Made by a program: the position numbers and the translations under genes
Source of the DNA: a virus
Length of the DNA stretch: 24,770 nt
Strand: one strand, 5' to 3'
IMG/VR virus record: IMGVR_UViG_3300027749_000461
Coordinates: 1 to 24,770 of that record
Part shown: in pieces, positions 1 through 5,460 of the stretch
How positions within the stretch are numbered: the stretch's first letter is position 1
How the letters are laid out: each line of letters begins with the position of its first letter
The notes under the pieces: generated by a model
Database searches by the model: none
The model's input: only the letters and a program-made list of their open reading frames with translations
What the model was told of the DNA's origin: nothing

Positions 1-2
1 AT

Positions 3-74
3 TACGATCTATATCGTAATGCAAAAATGCACAAATATATAATTAAAGAAGTTAAAGATAATTTAATGGAATAA
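3..74 (+). CDS. C-terminal end of an unknown protein (partial)
   Basis: An open frame enters from the left edge and gives 23 residues, starting YDLYRNAKMH and ending at TAA 72-74, three bases before tRNA-Val. The other two forward frames hit stops early. It is basic and looks like the tail of a soluble protein, but it is too short to place in a family. It could be chance. Confidence 0.4.
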   Translation, partial: YDLYRNAKMHKYIIKEVKDNLME

Positions 75-77
75 ATT

Positions 78-152
78 GCCTGGTTAGCTCAGGGGTAGAG
101 CGTCTCGTTTACACCGAGAGGGTCGGCGGTTCGAAACCGTCACCAGGTACCA
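78..152 (+). tRNA. tRNA-Val (anticodon UAC), CCA encoded
   Basis: A full cloverleaf is visible. The acceptor stem is GCCTGGT (78-84) with ACCAGGT (142-148). The D arm is GCTC/GAGC. The anticodon arm is TCTCG-TTTACAC-CGAGA, so the anticodon is UAC (Val). The T arm is GGCGG-TTCGAAA-CCGTC. The discriminator is A149 and CCA is genome-encoded at 150-152. The first pair is a G-U wobble. The next gene starts six bases after the CCA, so the tRNA is probably released from a longer transcript. Confidence 0.93.
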
Positions 153-158
153 AACAAC

Positions 159-560
159 ATGACCAAAGTAATTGTAAACGGAACATTTGATATACTGCAT
201 CGTGGGCATTTGGAAATGTTACATTATGCAAAAAGTCAAGGTGACTATCTTTTAGTTTGTATCGATTCCGACGAACGTGTTCGACAACTTAAAGGCGCCA
301 CCCGTCCCATAAACAACCAAAGTGATAGACAGTTCATGCTGAACAGTTTAAAATGTGTAGACTATGTGAAGATCTTTAATACACAGGAAGAGTTAGTAGA
401 GCTAATTAAACTGTACAAACCAGACATCATGGTGAAAGGCAGTGACTGGCGTGGCAAAAGCATAGTGGCACAACAACATGTTAATCAAGTGATATTTTAT
501 GACAGAGTCGGTGAATACTCAACAACAAAAACAATTCAAGATATTGCTAATAGGCGATAA
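159..560 (+). CDS. rfaE2: D-glycero-D-manno-heptose 1-phosphate nucleotidyltransferase (HldE C-terminal domain type)
   Basis: This 133-residue protein is a stand-alone cytidylyltransferase-fold enzyme. The nucleotide-binding HxGH motif is at residues 14-17 within GTFDILHRGH. Further family signatures are the SDERVRQLKG stretch, VKGSDW, and a terminal GEYSTTKTI like the EGYSTT end of HldE. In E. coli this domain is the C-terminal half of HldE, where it makes ADP-heptose from heptose-1-phosphate for LPS core. Here it is a separate gene placed before the kinase and overlapping it by 62 bases. No clear Shine-Dalgarno is seen in the six bases after tRNA-Val. The family assignment is strong; the exact nucleotide (ADP or another) is inferred from the neighbouring kinase and HldD. 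Confidence 0.85.
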   Translation: MTKVIVNGTFDILHRGHLEMLHYAKSQGDYLLVCIDSDERVRQLKGATRPINNQSDRQFMLNSLKCVDYVKIFNTQEELVELIKLYKPDIMVKGSDWRGKSIVAQQHVNQVIFYDRVGEYSTTKTIQDIANRR

Positions 561-1260
561 CTGTACTGATGTTTATCAGTACGGCACGGTGGATCGTTTG
601 AGTCCAGAAGCACCTGTTCCTGTATTTGTTCCTACCTATACAGAAACCCGTGCTGGCATGGCCGGCAATGTGTTCAATAACTTGGAAGCGTTGGGCTGTG
701 ATGTGAACTATTTGCATGGCGAAACCAGTACCAAAACTAGACTGATAGACCAGCGCAGCAAACAACAGATTGTTCGCATTGATAAGGATGTGGAATCAAC
801 AGCTATCACATTTGAAACAGCTATACCCAACACATATGATGCTGTGGTTATCAGTGACTATAACAAAGGCACTGTTAGTTACGAACTGATGGAAGAAATT
901 ATTGCCACAGTCAAATGCCCGGTGTTCATTGACACTAAGAAAACAGACTTGTCTCGCCTACAAGGCGCATGGGTAAAGATCAACGAACTTGAACACAGCA
1001 AACTCACTAGTGAATGCAGTGGACTCATTGTTACCCGCGGCGACAAAGGTGCTAGTGTGTTGTATCATGACATCAGTAGACCAGCTCCCCGTGTGGAAGT
1101 TGCAGATGTTACTGGTGCTGGTGACACATTCCTTGCAGCGTTTGCATATCAATACATCAGCACAAAAAACTTGCTACAGTCAACCAGTTTTGCCATTGCT
1201 GCGAGTGCGGTCACTGTACAGCACTTTGGTTGTTACTCTCCTACAATAACAGAACTATGA
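499..1260 (+). CDS. rfaE1: D-glycero-D-manno-heptose 7-phosphate kinase (PfkB family, HldE N-terminal domain type)
   Basis: This 253-residue protein is a PfkB-type sugar kinase. RLSPEAPVPVF (residues 34-44) and the MAGNVFNNLEALG stretch match the sugar-binding N-terminus of HldE. VTGAGDT carries the GAGD motif (206-209), with D209 the expected catalytic base. At 253 residues it is clearly shorter than the roughly 318-residue kinase half of HldE, with the loss in the middle. ATG 499 is the only ATG before the domain and forces a 62-base overlap with the upstream gene; GTG 511 is an alternative. It ends in an ATGA overlap with the epimerase. Together the three genes form an ADP-heptose module (inference). 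Confidence 0.82.
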   Translation: MTESVNTQQQKQFKILLIGDNCTDVYQYGTVDRLSPEAPVPVFVPTYTETRAGMAGNVFNNLEALGCDVNYLHGETSTKTRLIDQRSKQQIVRIDKDVESTAITFETAIPNTYDAVVISDYNKGTVSYELMEEIIATVKCPVFIDTKKTDLSRLQGAWVKINELEHSKLTSECSGLIVTRGDKGASVLYHDISRPAPRVEVADVTGAGDTFLAAFAYQYISTKNLLQSTSFAIAASAVTVQHFGCYSPTITEL

Positions 1261-2063
1261 ATATATTATTAACTGGTTACAAAGGTTTTATTGGTAGTCA
1301 CATGTTGACAGCATTGGAGTCTGCTGGACACAATGTAAGCACGTACGAATGGGGCGAGAGCAATCTTCCCAGTGTACTGGAACAAGATTGGGTAATCCAT
1401 ATTGGTGCTATCAGTAGTACTACCGAACGAGATGTAGATAAAGTACTGAGACAAAATTTTGATTTCAGCAGACAACTGTACAACGCCTGTAAAACATACG
1501 GAGTTAATTTTCAATACTCCAGTAGTGCAAGTGTTTACGGGTTGACCAGTACTTTTAGAGAAGATGCACCTGTTGATCCACGTACTCCTTATGCGTGGAG
1601 CAAATACTTGTTTGAACGCTATGTTCGTGAGCATCCAGCGGGTGCGGTTGTGCAAGGTTTTCGATACTTTAATGTGTATGGCCCCGAAGGTGAAGAACAC
1701 AAAGGCGATCAAGCAAGTCCATATTATAAATTTACAAAACAAGCCAAAACAAACGGCATTATTAAAGTGTTCGATAACAGTGGAAATTATCATAGAGATT
1801 TTATTCACGTGTCCGATATAGTTAACGCTCATCTTAAATTTTTAAATATCCAAGAGTCAGGACTTTGGAATCTAGGCACAGGCAAAACTAAAAGTTTTTT
1901 AGAAATTGCATCTGAGATAGGAAAAGAATATCCGTCAGTGGTAGAGCAAATAGCAATGCCTGACAATTTGAAAGACTCGTATCAAAAGTACACTTGTGCT
2001 GATATGAGCAAGTTTAATGCAACGGTGGCAGAGAGGTCCAATGCACGGGATTGCAAATCCTGA
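1257..2063 (+). CDS. hldD: ADP-L-glycero-D-manno-heptose 6-epimerase-like, C-terminally truncated by a tRNA gene
   Basis: This 268-residue extended short-chain dehydrogenase/epimerase has a Rossmann GxxGxxG at residues 7-13. The catalytic SSSASVYG (88-95) and Y112-x3-K116 are intact, followed by RYFNVYGPEG (136-145) and YHRDFIHVSD. The match to HldD continues to the CADMSKFN segment. From residue 255 onward the reading frame is the tRNA-Cys gene, so the last 14 residues are translated tRNA. E. coli HldD has about 310 residues, so a C-terminal helix region is missing. The active site is complete and the enzyme may still work, but it could be a decaying gene. ATG 1257 overlaps the kinase stop (ATGA). 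Confidence 0.83.
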   Translation: MNILLTGYKGFIGSHMLTALESAGHNVSTYEWGESNLPSVLEQDWVIHIGAISSTTERDVDKVLRQNFDFSRQLYNACKTYGVNFQYSSSASVYGLTSTFREDAPVDPRTPYAWSKYLFERYVREHPAGAVVQGFRYFNVYGPEGEEHKGDQASPYYKFTKQAKTNGIIKVFDNSGNYHRDFIHVSDIVNAHLKFLNIQESGLWNLGTGKTKSFLEIASEIGKEYPSVVEQIAMPDNLKDSYQKYTCADMSKFNATVAERSNARDCKS

Positions 2064-2096
2064 AAACCGGGGGTTCAAATCCCTCCCGTTGCTCCA
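2019..2096 (+). tRNA. tRNA-Cys (anticodon GCA), CCA encoded, overlapping hldD
   Basis: The acceptor stem is GCAACGG (2019-2025) with CCGTTGC (2086-2092). The D stem is GCA/TGC with GG in the loop. The anticodon arm is CGGGA-TTGCAAA-TCCTG, giving GCA (Cys). The T arm is GGGGG-TTCAAAT-CCCTC. The discriminator is T2093, followed by encoded CCA at 2094-2096. The 5' end coincides exactly with a codon boundary of hldD, whose stop lies inside the tRNA at 2061-2063. Confidence 0.92.
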
Positions 2097-2108
2097 ATTG
2101 ATATTGCA

Positions 2109-2116
2109 TATAAATA
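2109..2116 (+). promoter_or_regulatory. TATAAATA box (T4-like late promoter candidate)
   Basis: An exact match to the T4 late-promoter box TATAAATA lies four bases before ATG 2121. In T4, transcription starts a few bases after the box, which here would give a nearly leaderless mRNA. The region is AT-rich, so chance is a real alternative. Confidence 0.35.
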
Positions 2117-2120
2117 TACA

Positions 2121-2660
2121 ATGTCACCATTTGTATATATTGATATTAAGAATCAACAATTGATATCTGATAAACTGTATAATTTTGTTATTAGTAAAAC
2201 TAATATAATTCAAAATTGTTACAGTTGGAATACTTTAAATCTTGCTGAATTAAAAAATCATGTTCCTGAATTGTTTTTAGAATTGGAAAAATTCATAGGT
2301 TCCAATATAGTAATGGCAGCAGTAGTGTGTCGATGTCCATACAATGGGGGCGAGCCGCACATTGATTATAATAAAGCAGCTAGAGTATTATTTCCGATTA
2401 AAAATTATTTAGGGTCTTATACTAAATTTTATGATCTAAACGGAAATAGTATAATTGAAAAAACAGGAAATAACGGACATAAATGGTTTGAACATAGCAA
2501 AGAATTTCCATTAATAGAAACACATTCTGCTGAATTAATTAAGCCTATTATTTTTGACAGTGGAATAATGCACGGGATTGTTGTAAATCCAAATTGCTTG
2601 GAACATAGATTAACCCTCACAGTAAAATTTATAAAAGACATCAGATCTTATCTTAAATAA
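2121..2660 (+). CDS. 2OG-Fe(II) oxygenase-like protein (small double-stranded beta-helix)
   Basis: This 179-residue protein carries the facial-triad pattern of 2OG/Fe(II) oxygenases. H80-x-D82 lies in EPHIDYN, distal H151 in GIMHGIVV, and R163 twelve residues later in EHRLTLTV is the expected 2-oxoglutarate carboxylate ligand. The substrate is unknown. It resembles the minus-strand protein at 16728-17255 in size and in the layout around HxD, followed by a short hydrophobic strand and a Y/F-rich strand. No Shine-Dalgarno is evident; a TATAAATA box sits just before the ATG. It is separated from tRNA-Cys by 24 bases and is followed by the structured RNA locus. Confidence 0.6.
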   Translation: MSPFVYIDIKNQQLISDKLYNFVISKTNIIQNCYSWNTLNLAELKNHVPELFLELEKFIGSNIVMAAVVCRCPYNGGEPHIDYNKAARVLFPIKNYLGSYTKFYDLNGNSIIEKTGNNGHKWFEHSKEFPLIETHSAELIKPIIFDSGIMHGIVVNPNCLEHRLTLTVKFIKDIRSYLK

Positions 2661-2674
2661 GAATAAAACATGTG

Positions 2675-2717
2675 CTAGTTCATTCTAACTAGATGGTGGA
2701 AGCGTCACTAACCAGTG
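2675..2717 (+). ncRNA. 5' hairpins of the structured RNA locus
   Basis: Two simple hairpins precede the repeated units. CTAGTT (2675-2680) pairs with AACTAG (2687-2692) across a six-base loop. CACT (2706-2709) pairs with AGTG (2714-2717) across AACC. Whether they belong to the same transcript as the units is not known. Confidence 0.4.
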
Positions 2718-2725
2718 GCCCCTAT

Positions 2726-2777
2726 TAGGATGCTAACAGCAATTTTATTTCACTGCAAATGAAGAAAATGCATCCTG
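2726..2777 (+). ncRNA. Structured RNA unit 1
   Basis: The closing stem is AGGATGC (2727-2733) with GCATCCT (2770-2776), extended by a T-G wobble (2726/2777). ACAGCAA (2736-2742) follows the 5' strand after two bases. A hairpin fills the rest: TTTT/AAAA (2743-2746 with 2765-2768), a bulged A, then TTTCA/TGAAG (2748-2752 with 2760-2764) around a seven-base loop. It is about 52 nt and is the simplest unit together with unit 4. Confidence 0.7.
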
Positions 2778-2797
2778 TTTAGCCAAAATACATAGAC

Positions 2798-2848
2798 ACA
2801 GATTTGATTCTGTACTATAATAGATACATAGCAAGCAATAATGCTTGT
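2798..2848 (+). ncRNA. Spacer hairpins between RNA units 1 and 2
   Basis: ACAGA (2798-2802) can pair with TCTGT (2809-2813). CAAGCA (2832-2837) can pair with TGCTTG (2842-2847) over an ATAA loop, plus a G-T wobble. They fill the only long spacer between units; the later units are almost directly adjacent. Confidence 0.4.
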
Positions 2849-2856
2849 AAGAGTTT

Positions 2857-3023
2857 TAGGATCGGTACAGCAAACATTCATATACTATGGATTGTTAGAC
2901 ACTGTGGTAGTTGGTGGAGCAGAGTGCGTAAAAACACCGAGCGTTGAAGGCAACTATTGAAACAAGACTAACGAGCACAGAGTGATGGCCTGTGTAAAAT
3001 AAAAGCAGTCAACAACGATCCTG
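2857..3023 (+). ncRNA. Structured RNA unit 2 (large insert)
   Basis: The closing stem is AGGATCG (2858-2864) with CGATCCT (3016-3022), plus the T-G wobble (2857/3023). ACAGCAA is at 2867-2873, again two bases after the stem. Nested inside are TTGTTAG (2892-2898) with CTAACGA (2968-2974), GTAGTTG (2907-2913) with CAACTAT (2951-2957), and hairpin CACAG (2976-2980) with CTGTG (2990-2994). The segment around 2909-2921 resembles a tRNA D loop, but no matching D stem was found, so tRNA mimicry here is only a suggestion. Confidence 0.65.
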
Positions 3024-3031
3024 TTTAGTCA

Positions 3032-3261
3032 TAGGATGACTACAGCAATTTAAAACCTAAATTACTGCTATAGAAGGTGGTTGAGAAACACAGTAGCAAT
3101 ACTGTTCTAGAAATAGACGCTCAAGAAATAGATAGGTCCGGAGAATCTGGAATATGATTTACATACAGAAAAACATGTAATAGACAACATGAATTGTTGT
3201 TAGGGTCTGGGTGCTGTAATTAGCCAGACCAGAAAATAAACAAATTGGCACGATCATCCTG
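3032..3261 (+). ncRNA. Structured RNA unit 3 (large insert, GNRA-loop three-way junction)
   Basis: The closing stem is AGGATGA (3033-3039) with TCATCCT (3254-3260), plus the T-G wobble (3032/3261). ACAGCAA is at 3042-3048. Internal helices include AATTTA/TAAATT (3047-3052 with 3058-3063). TTGAG/CTCAA (3081-3085 with 3120-3124) encloses two adjacent hairpins, ACAGTA-GCAA-TACTGT (3090-3105) and TCTA-GAAA-TAGA (3106-3117). Further hairpins are TCCGGA-GAA-TCTGGA (3137-3151), TTACAT/ATGTAA (3159-3164 with 3175-3180), ACAACA/TGTTGT (3184-3189 with 3195-3200) and GGTCTGG/CCAGACC (3204-3210 with 3224-3230). Two GNRA tetraloops and this density of helices argue for a folded RNA. Confidence 0.7.
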
Positions 3262-3270
3262 TTAAAGTTT

Positions 3271-3327
3271 TAGAATGTTAACAGCAACTTTAAATTTCAA
3301 CTATAATCGAAAATAAAATACATTCTG
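3271..3327 (+). ncRNA. Structured RNA unit 4, abutting the DUF2828 ribosome-binding site
   Basis: The closing stem is AGAATGT (3272-3278) with ACATTCT (3320-3326), plus the T-G wobble (3271/3327). ACAGCAA is at 3281-3287, two bases after the stem. Inside, TTTA/TAAA (3289-3292 with 3314-3317) and TTTC/GAAA (3295-3298 with 3309-3312) form a hairpin like that of unit 1. The second stem position reads A instead of G and the partner strand has the matching T, a compensatory change. The unit ends immediately before the AAGGA site of the next gene, so its folding could affect translation. Confidence 0.68.
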
Positions 3328-3340
3328 TAAAGGAAATAAA

Positions 3341-4753
3341 ATGAACGCATTTGTAACAGCAGTAGCTAATCAAGAAGCCCGTACCGCAAACGGTATGAAG
3401 GCTCGTAAGTCAACAGCTTCGGCTTGTGTCGACCTGTTCTACAACATCGGCGCAAGCCGTGGTAAGGACATCACAGGCGACTTCACCGCCGCTTATGTGG
3501 AAAACCCAGACGTAGCACTACGCATCGCACAATGGGCACGTGATGTGCGTGGTGGTGCAGGTGAACGTCAACTGTTCCGCGACATTCTAGTTCATCTAGA
3601 AAAGCGTGACCCAGACGCCGCTTTGGCTCTGTTGAAGAAGGTTCCAGAAGTGGGCCGTTGGGATGATATCTTTGTCTTCCAATCACCAGTGTTGAAGTCA
3701 GCCGCTTATACCATGTTGGGTGATGCCCTACGTGCTAAGAACGGGTTGGCTGCAAAGTGGACTCCTCGTAAGGGCCAAATCGCGGCTGAAGTACGAGCAT
3801 TCTTCGGAATGTCTCCGAAGCAATACCGTAAGAGCCTAGTTGGTATGACCACAGTTGTGGAAACACAAATGTGTGCAGGCGATTGGGACAACATCAACTT
3901 TAGCCATGTTCCTAGTGTAGCTTCTCGAATCTACAAGAAGGCATTCAATCGTCACAGCCCAGCGTTTGCTGAGTATGTTGCCAAGTTGGTAAGTGGTGAC
4001 AAGACTGTGAAGGTTAACGCCAACGCAATCTTCCCACATGATGTGTTGAAGGGTGTTATCGGTTCTTACCGTGCAAGTTTGAACAAGACAGAAACTGACC
4101 ATGTGATCGCACAATGGGACGCTCTGCCTAACTACGTTGGAGATGCCAGCATCATGCCAATCGTAGACGTTAGCGGTTCTATGAGTTGCCCAGCAGGAAA
4201 GAACACTAATGTGACTTGTATGGATGTTTCAATCAGCTTGGGCTTGTACCTAGCAGACAAGAACAAGGGTGTGTTCAAGGACACATTCTTGACTTTCTCT
4301 AGCAAGCCACAACTGGTTACTCTAAAGGGTAACATTGTTGACAAGGTTGCTCAAATGAGCAAGAGTGATTGGGACATGAGCACTAACTTGCATGCGGCTA
4401 TGGACAAGATCCTAGACGTTGCGGTTAAGGGTTCAGTACCAGCTAGCGACATGCCAGCCATGTTGCTGATCTTGAGTGACATGCAGTTTAACCAATGCGC
4501 CAAGTTTGACGACAGCGCAATGCAAATGATCGAACGCAAGTTTGAAGACGCAGGTTACACTGTGCCACAGATTGTTTTCTGGAACCTAAACAGTTCAGAC
4601 AACGTACCTGTGGTGTCAGACAAGAGTGGTGCCGCATTGGTAAGTGGATTTAGTCCAAGTATAATGACTAGCTTGCTAGCCGCTGATTTGGATCAATTCA
4701 CTCCAGAAGGCATCATGCTTAAGACTGTAATGAGTGATCGTTACACTCTTTAA
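3341..4753 (+). CDS. DUF2828 protein: TROVE/Ro60-like RNA-binding domain plus vWA domain
   Basis: This 470-residue protein matches the DUF2828 family, a relative of TROVE (Ro60) proteins that bind Y RNAs and other structured or misfolded RNA. The N-terminal alpha-helical part carries the family stretches NGMKARKSTASACVDLFY, WARDVRGGAGERQLFRD, VGRWDD and VVETQMCAGDW. The von Willebrand A part has the MIDAS-like motif DVSGSMS (about residues 274-280), with a later LILSDMQFN strand. AAGGA at 3330-3334 is a good Shine-Dalgarno for ATG 3341. Codon use is unlike the neighbours: lysine is nearly always AAG and asparagine mostly AAC, suggesting strong expression or a different origin. The structured RNA directly upstream is the obvious candidate partner, by analogy with bacterial Rsr/Y-RNA loci (inference). 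Confidence 0.85.
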   Translation: MNAFVTAVANQEARTANGMKARKSTASACVDLFYNIGASRGKDITGDFTAAYVENPDVALRIAQWARDVRGGAGERQLFRDILVHLEKRDPDAALALLKKVPEVGRWDDIFVFQSPVLKSAAYTMLGDALRAKNGLAAKWTPRKGQIAAEVRAFFGMSPKQYRKSLVGMTTVVETQMCAGDWDNINFSHVPSVASRIYKKAFNRHSPAFAEYVAKLVSGDKTVKVNANAIFPHDVLKGVIGSYRASLNKTETDHVIAQWDALPNYVGDASIMPIVDVSGSMSCPAGKNTNVTCMDVSISLGLYLADKNKGVFKDTFLTFSSKPQLVTLKGNIVDKVAQMSKSDWDMSTNLHAAMDKILDVAVKGSVPASDMPAMLLILSDMQFNQCAKFDDSAMQMIERKFEDAGYTVPQIVFWNLNSSDNVPVVSDKSGAALVSGFSPSIMTSLLAADLDQFTPEGIMLKTVMSDRYTL

Positions 4754-4755
4754 TT

Positions 4756-4773
4756 TGTTGTAGAGATACAACA
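4756..4773 (+). other. GAGA-tetraloop hairpin after DUF2828
   Basis: TGTTGTA (4756-4762) pairs perfectly with TACAACA (4767-4773) over a GAGA tetraloop. It lies three bases after the stop codon and just before the terminator. It may protect the transcript 3' end or form part of the upstream RNA system. Confidence 0.5.
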
Positions 4774-4775
4774 CT

Positions 4776-4811
4776 AAACCCAGTCAGCCCAGGTTGACTG
4801 GGTTTCTTTTT
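4776..4811 (+). terminator. Rho-independent terminator after DUF2828
   Basis: AAACCCAGTCA (4776-4786) pairs over 11 bases with TGACTGGGTTT (4795-4805), followed by a C and a T run. It ends the RNA/DUF2828 transcription unit. Its 3' arm overlaps the -35 box of the next promoter. Confidence 0.85.
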
Positions 4812-4822
4812 GATGCTATAAT
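4794..4822 (+). promoter_or_regulatory. Sigma70-type promoter with extended -10
   Basis: TTGACT (4794-4799), 17 bases, then TATAAT (4817-4822), with the extended TGn element at 4814-4816. The -35 box lies in the terminator's 3' arm. It should drive the genes from 4853 onward using host RNA polymerase. Confidence 0.75.
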
Positions 4823-4852
4823 ACATACTTAAACAAACAACTGGAGTGACAT

Positions 4853-5026
4853 ATGGCAGGCAAAGCAAAATCGGTTTACTTAACAATAACCAAAAAAGAT
4901 TCTTTTAAGACAGAATTTACTAGGGTATTCTTTAATGCGAAAGATTATAATGAGTATGTCAAAACAGAAGAATTTAAAGCTAAATGGCCAGACACTGAAT
5001 TTAACATTGTAAAAGAAACATATTGA
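4853..5026 (+). CDS. Small orphan phage protein
   Basis: This 57-residue, lysine-rich, charged protein begins MAGKAKSVYL and ends NIVKETY. GGAG at 4843-4846 gives a good ribosome-binding site. The layout (a beta-like VYLTITKKDS strand, then FFNAKDYNEYVKTEEFKAKWPD) suggests a small compact alpha/beta protein. No family is recognised. It is the first gene behind the sigma70 promoter, so early expression is likely (inference). Confidence 0.65.
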   Translation: MAGKAKSVYLTITKKDSFKTEFTRVFFNAKDYNEYVKTEEFKAKWPDTEFNIVKETY

Positions 5027-5044
5027 ACAGAAAGAGAGCAGATC

Positions 5045-5236
5045 ATGGGTTGGAAAATTTTAGGTAGAACAGCAGACTTGTATCAAGGATACGGCCCTAT
5101 CCCAAAAATGGAAGGCCCGTTTTCTTTTAGCGGACGTATCTTGTATTACGATCCAAAAGAAGGCAAGTACTGGGATCCCAAAACCGATTTCTATGTGCCG
5201 CATGAAGAATATTTTAGATTGGTGGGAATGATTTGA
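5045..5236 (+). CDS. Small orphan protein
   Basis: This 63-residue protein is rich in aromatic residues (YYDPKEGKYWDPKTDFY) and glycine. AGAGAG upstream can serve as a weak ribosome-binding site. It ends in a TTGA overlap with the next gene. The repeated DPK..Y/W pattern suggests a small beta-rich fold. No family is recognised. Confidence 0.6.
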   Translation: MGWKILGRTADLYQGYGPIPKMEGPFSFSGRILYYDPKEGKYWDPKTDFYVPHEEYFRLVGMI

Positions 5237-5460
5237 TAGAAGTAATATATAACAGTGAGTCAAAAGAATTCGAAGACTTAACCCAAGCAATGGCTTGGGC
5301 TAAAGTAATAGGTAAATTTGTAACAATACGAATTGCCGGAATGGAACTTGTAGGCAAATTTGGTGTTGACTCCATTGTAGACGGTAAGTGCCCTGATGGT
5401 GTTGCTTACGATTGGAGCAAGGCATCACGTATTGGACGAGTAAAGAAAGAGAGAACATAA
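5233..5460 (+). CDS. Small orphan protein with TTG start
   Basis: This 75-residue protein probably starts at TTG 5233, which overlaps the previous stop as TTGA, a translational-coupling layout. A later ATG at 5341 would leave only the C-terminal part. The sequence has two beta-like segments (FVTIRIAGMELVG) and a basic end (ASRIGRVKKERT). It ends one base into the start of the phosphatase gene. The function is unknown. Confidence 0.55.
   Translation: MIEVIYNSESKEFEDLTQAMAWAKVIGKFVTIRIAGMELVGKFGVDSIVDGKCPDGVAYDWSKASRIGRVKKERT

Noticed and set aside
1269-1832. Long minus-strand open frame opposite the epimerase gene
   Set aside because: It is the antisense shadow of hldD. The forward protein has clear family motifs, the reverse one has none and no start signal.
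2907-2957. Possible tRNA inside RNA unit 2 (D-loop-like AGTTGGTGGAGC)
   Set aside because: There is no D stem, no T arm and no acceptor stem with CCA. At most it is partial tRNA mimicry.
2661-3340. CRISPR array or direct-repeat array, considered because of the recurring ACAGCAA and ATCCTGTT elements
   Set aside because: Repeats are short, unequal in spacing (about 55 to 230 bases) and embedded in covarying stems, unlike CRISPR repeats and spacers.
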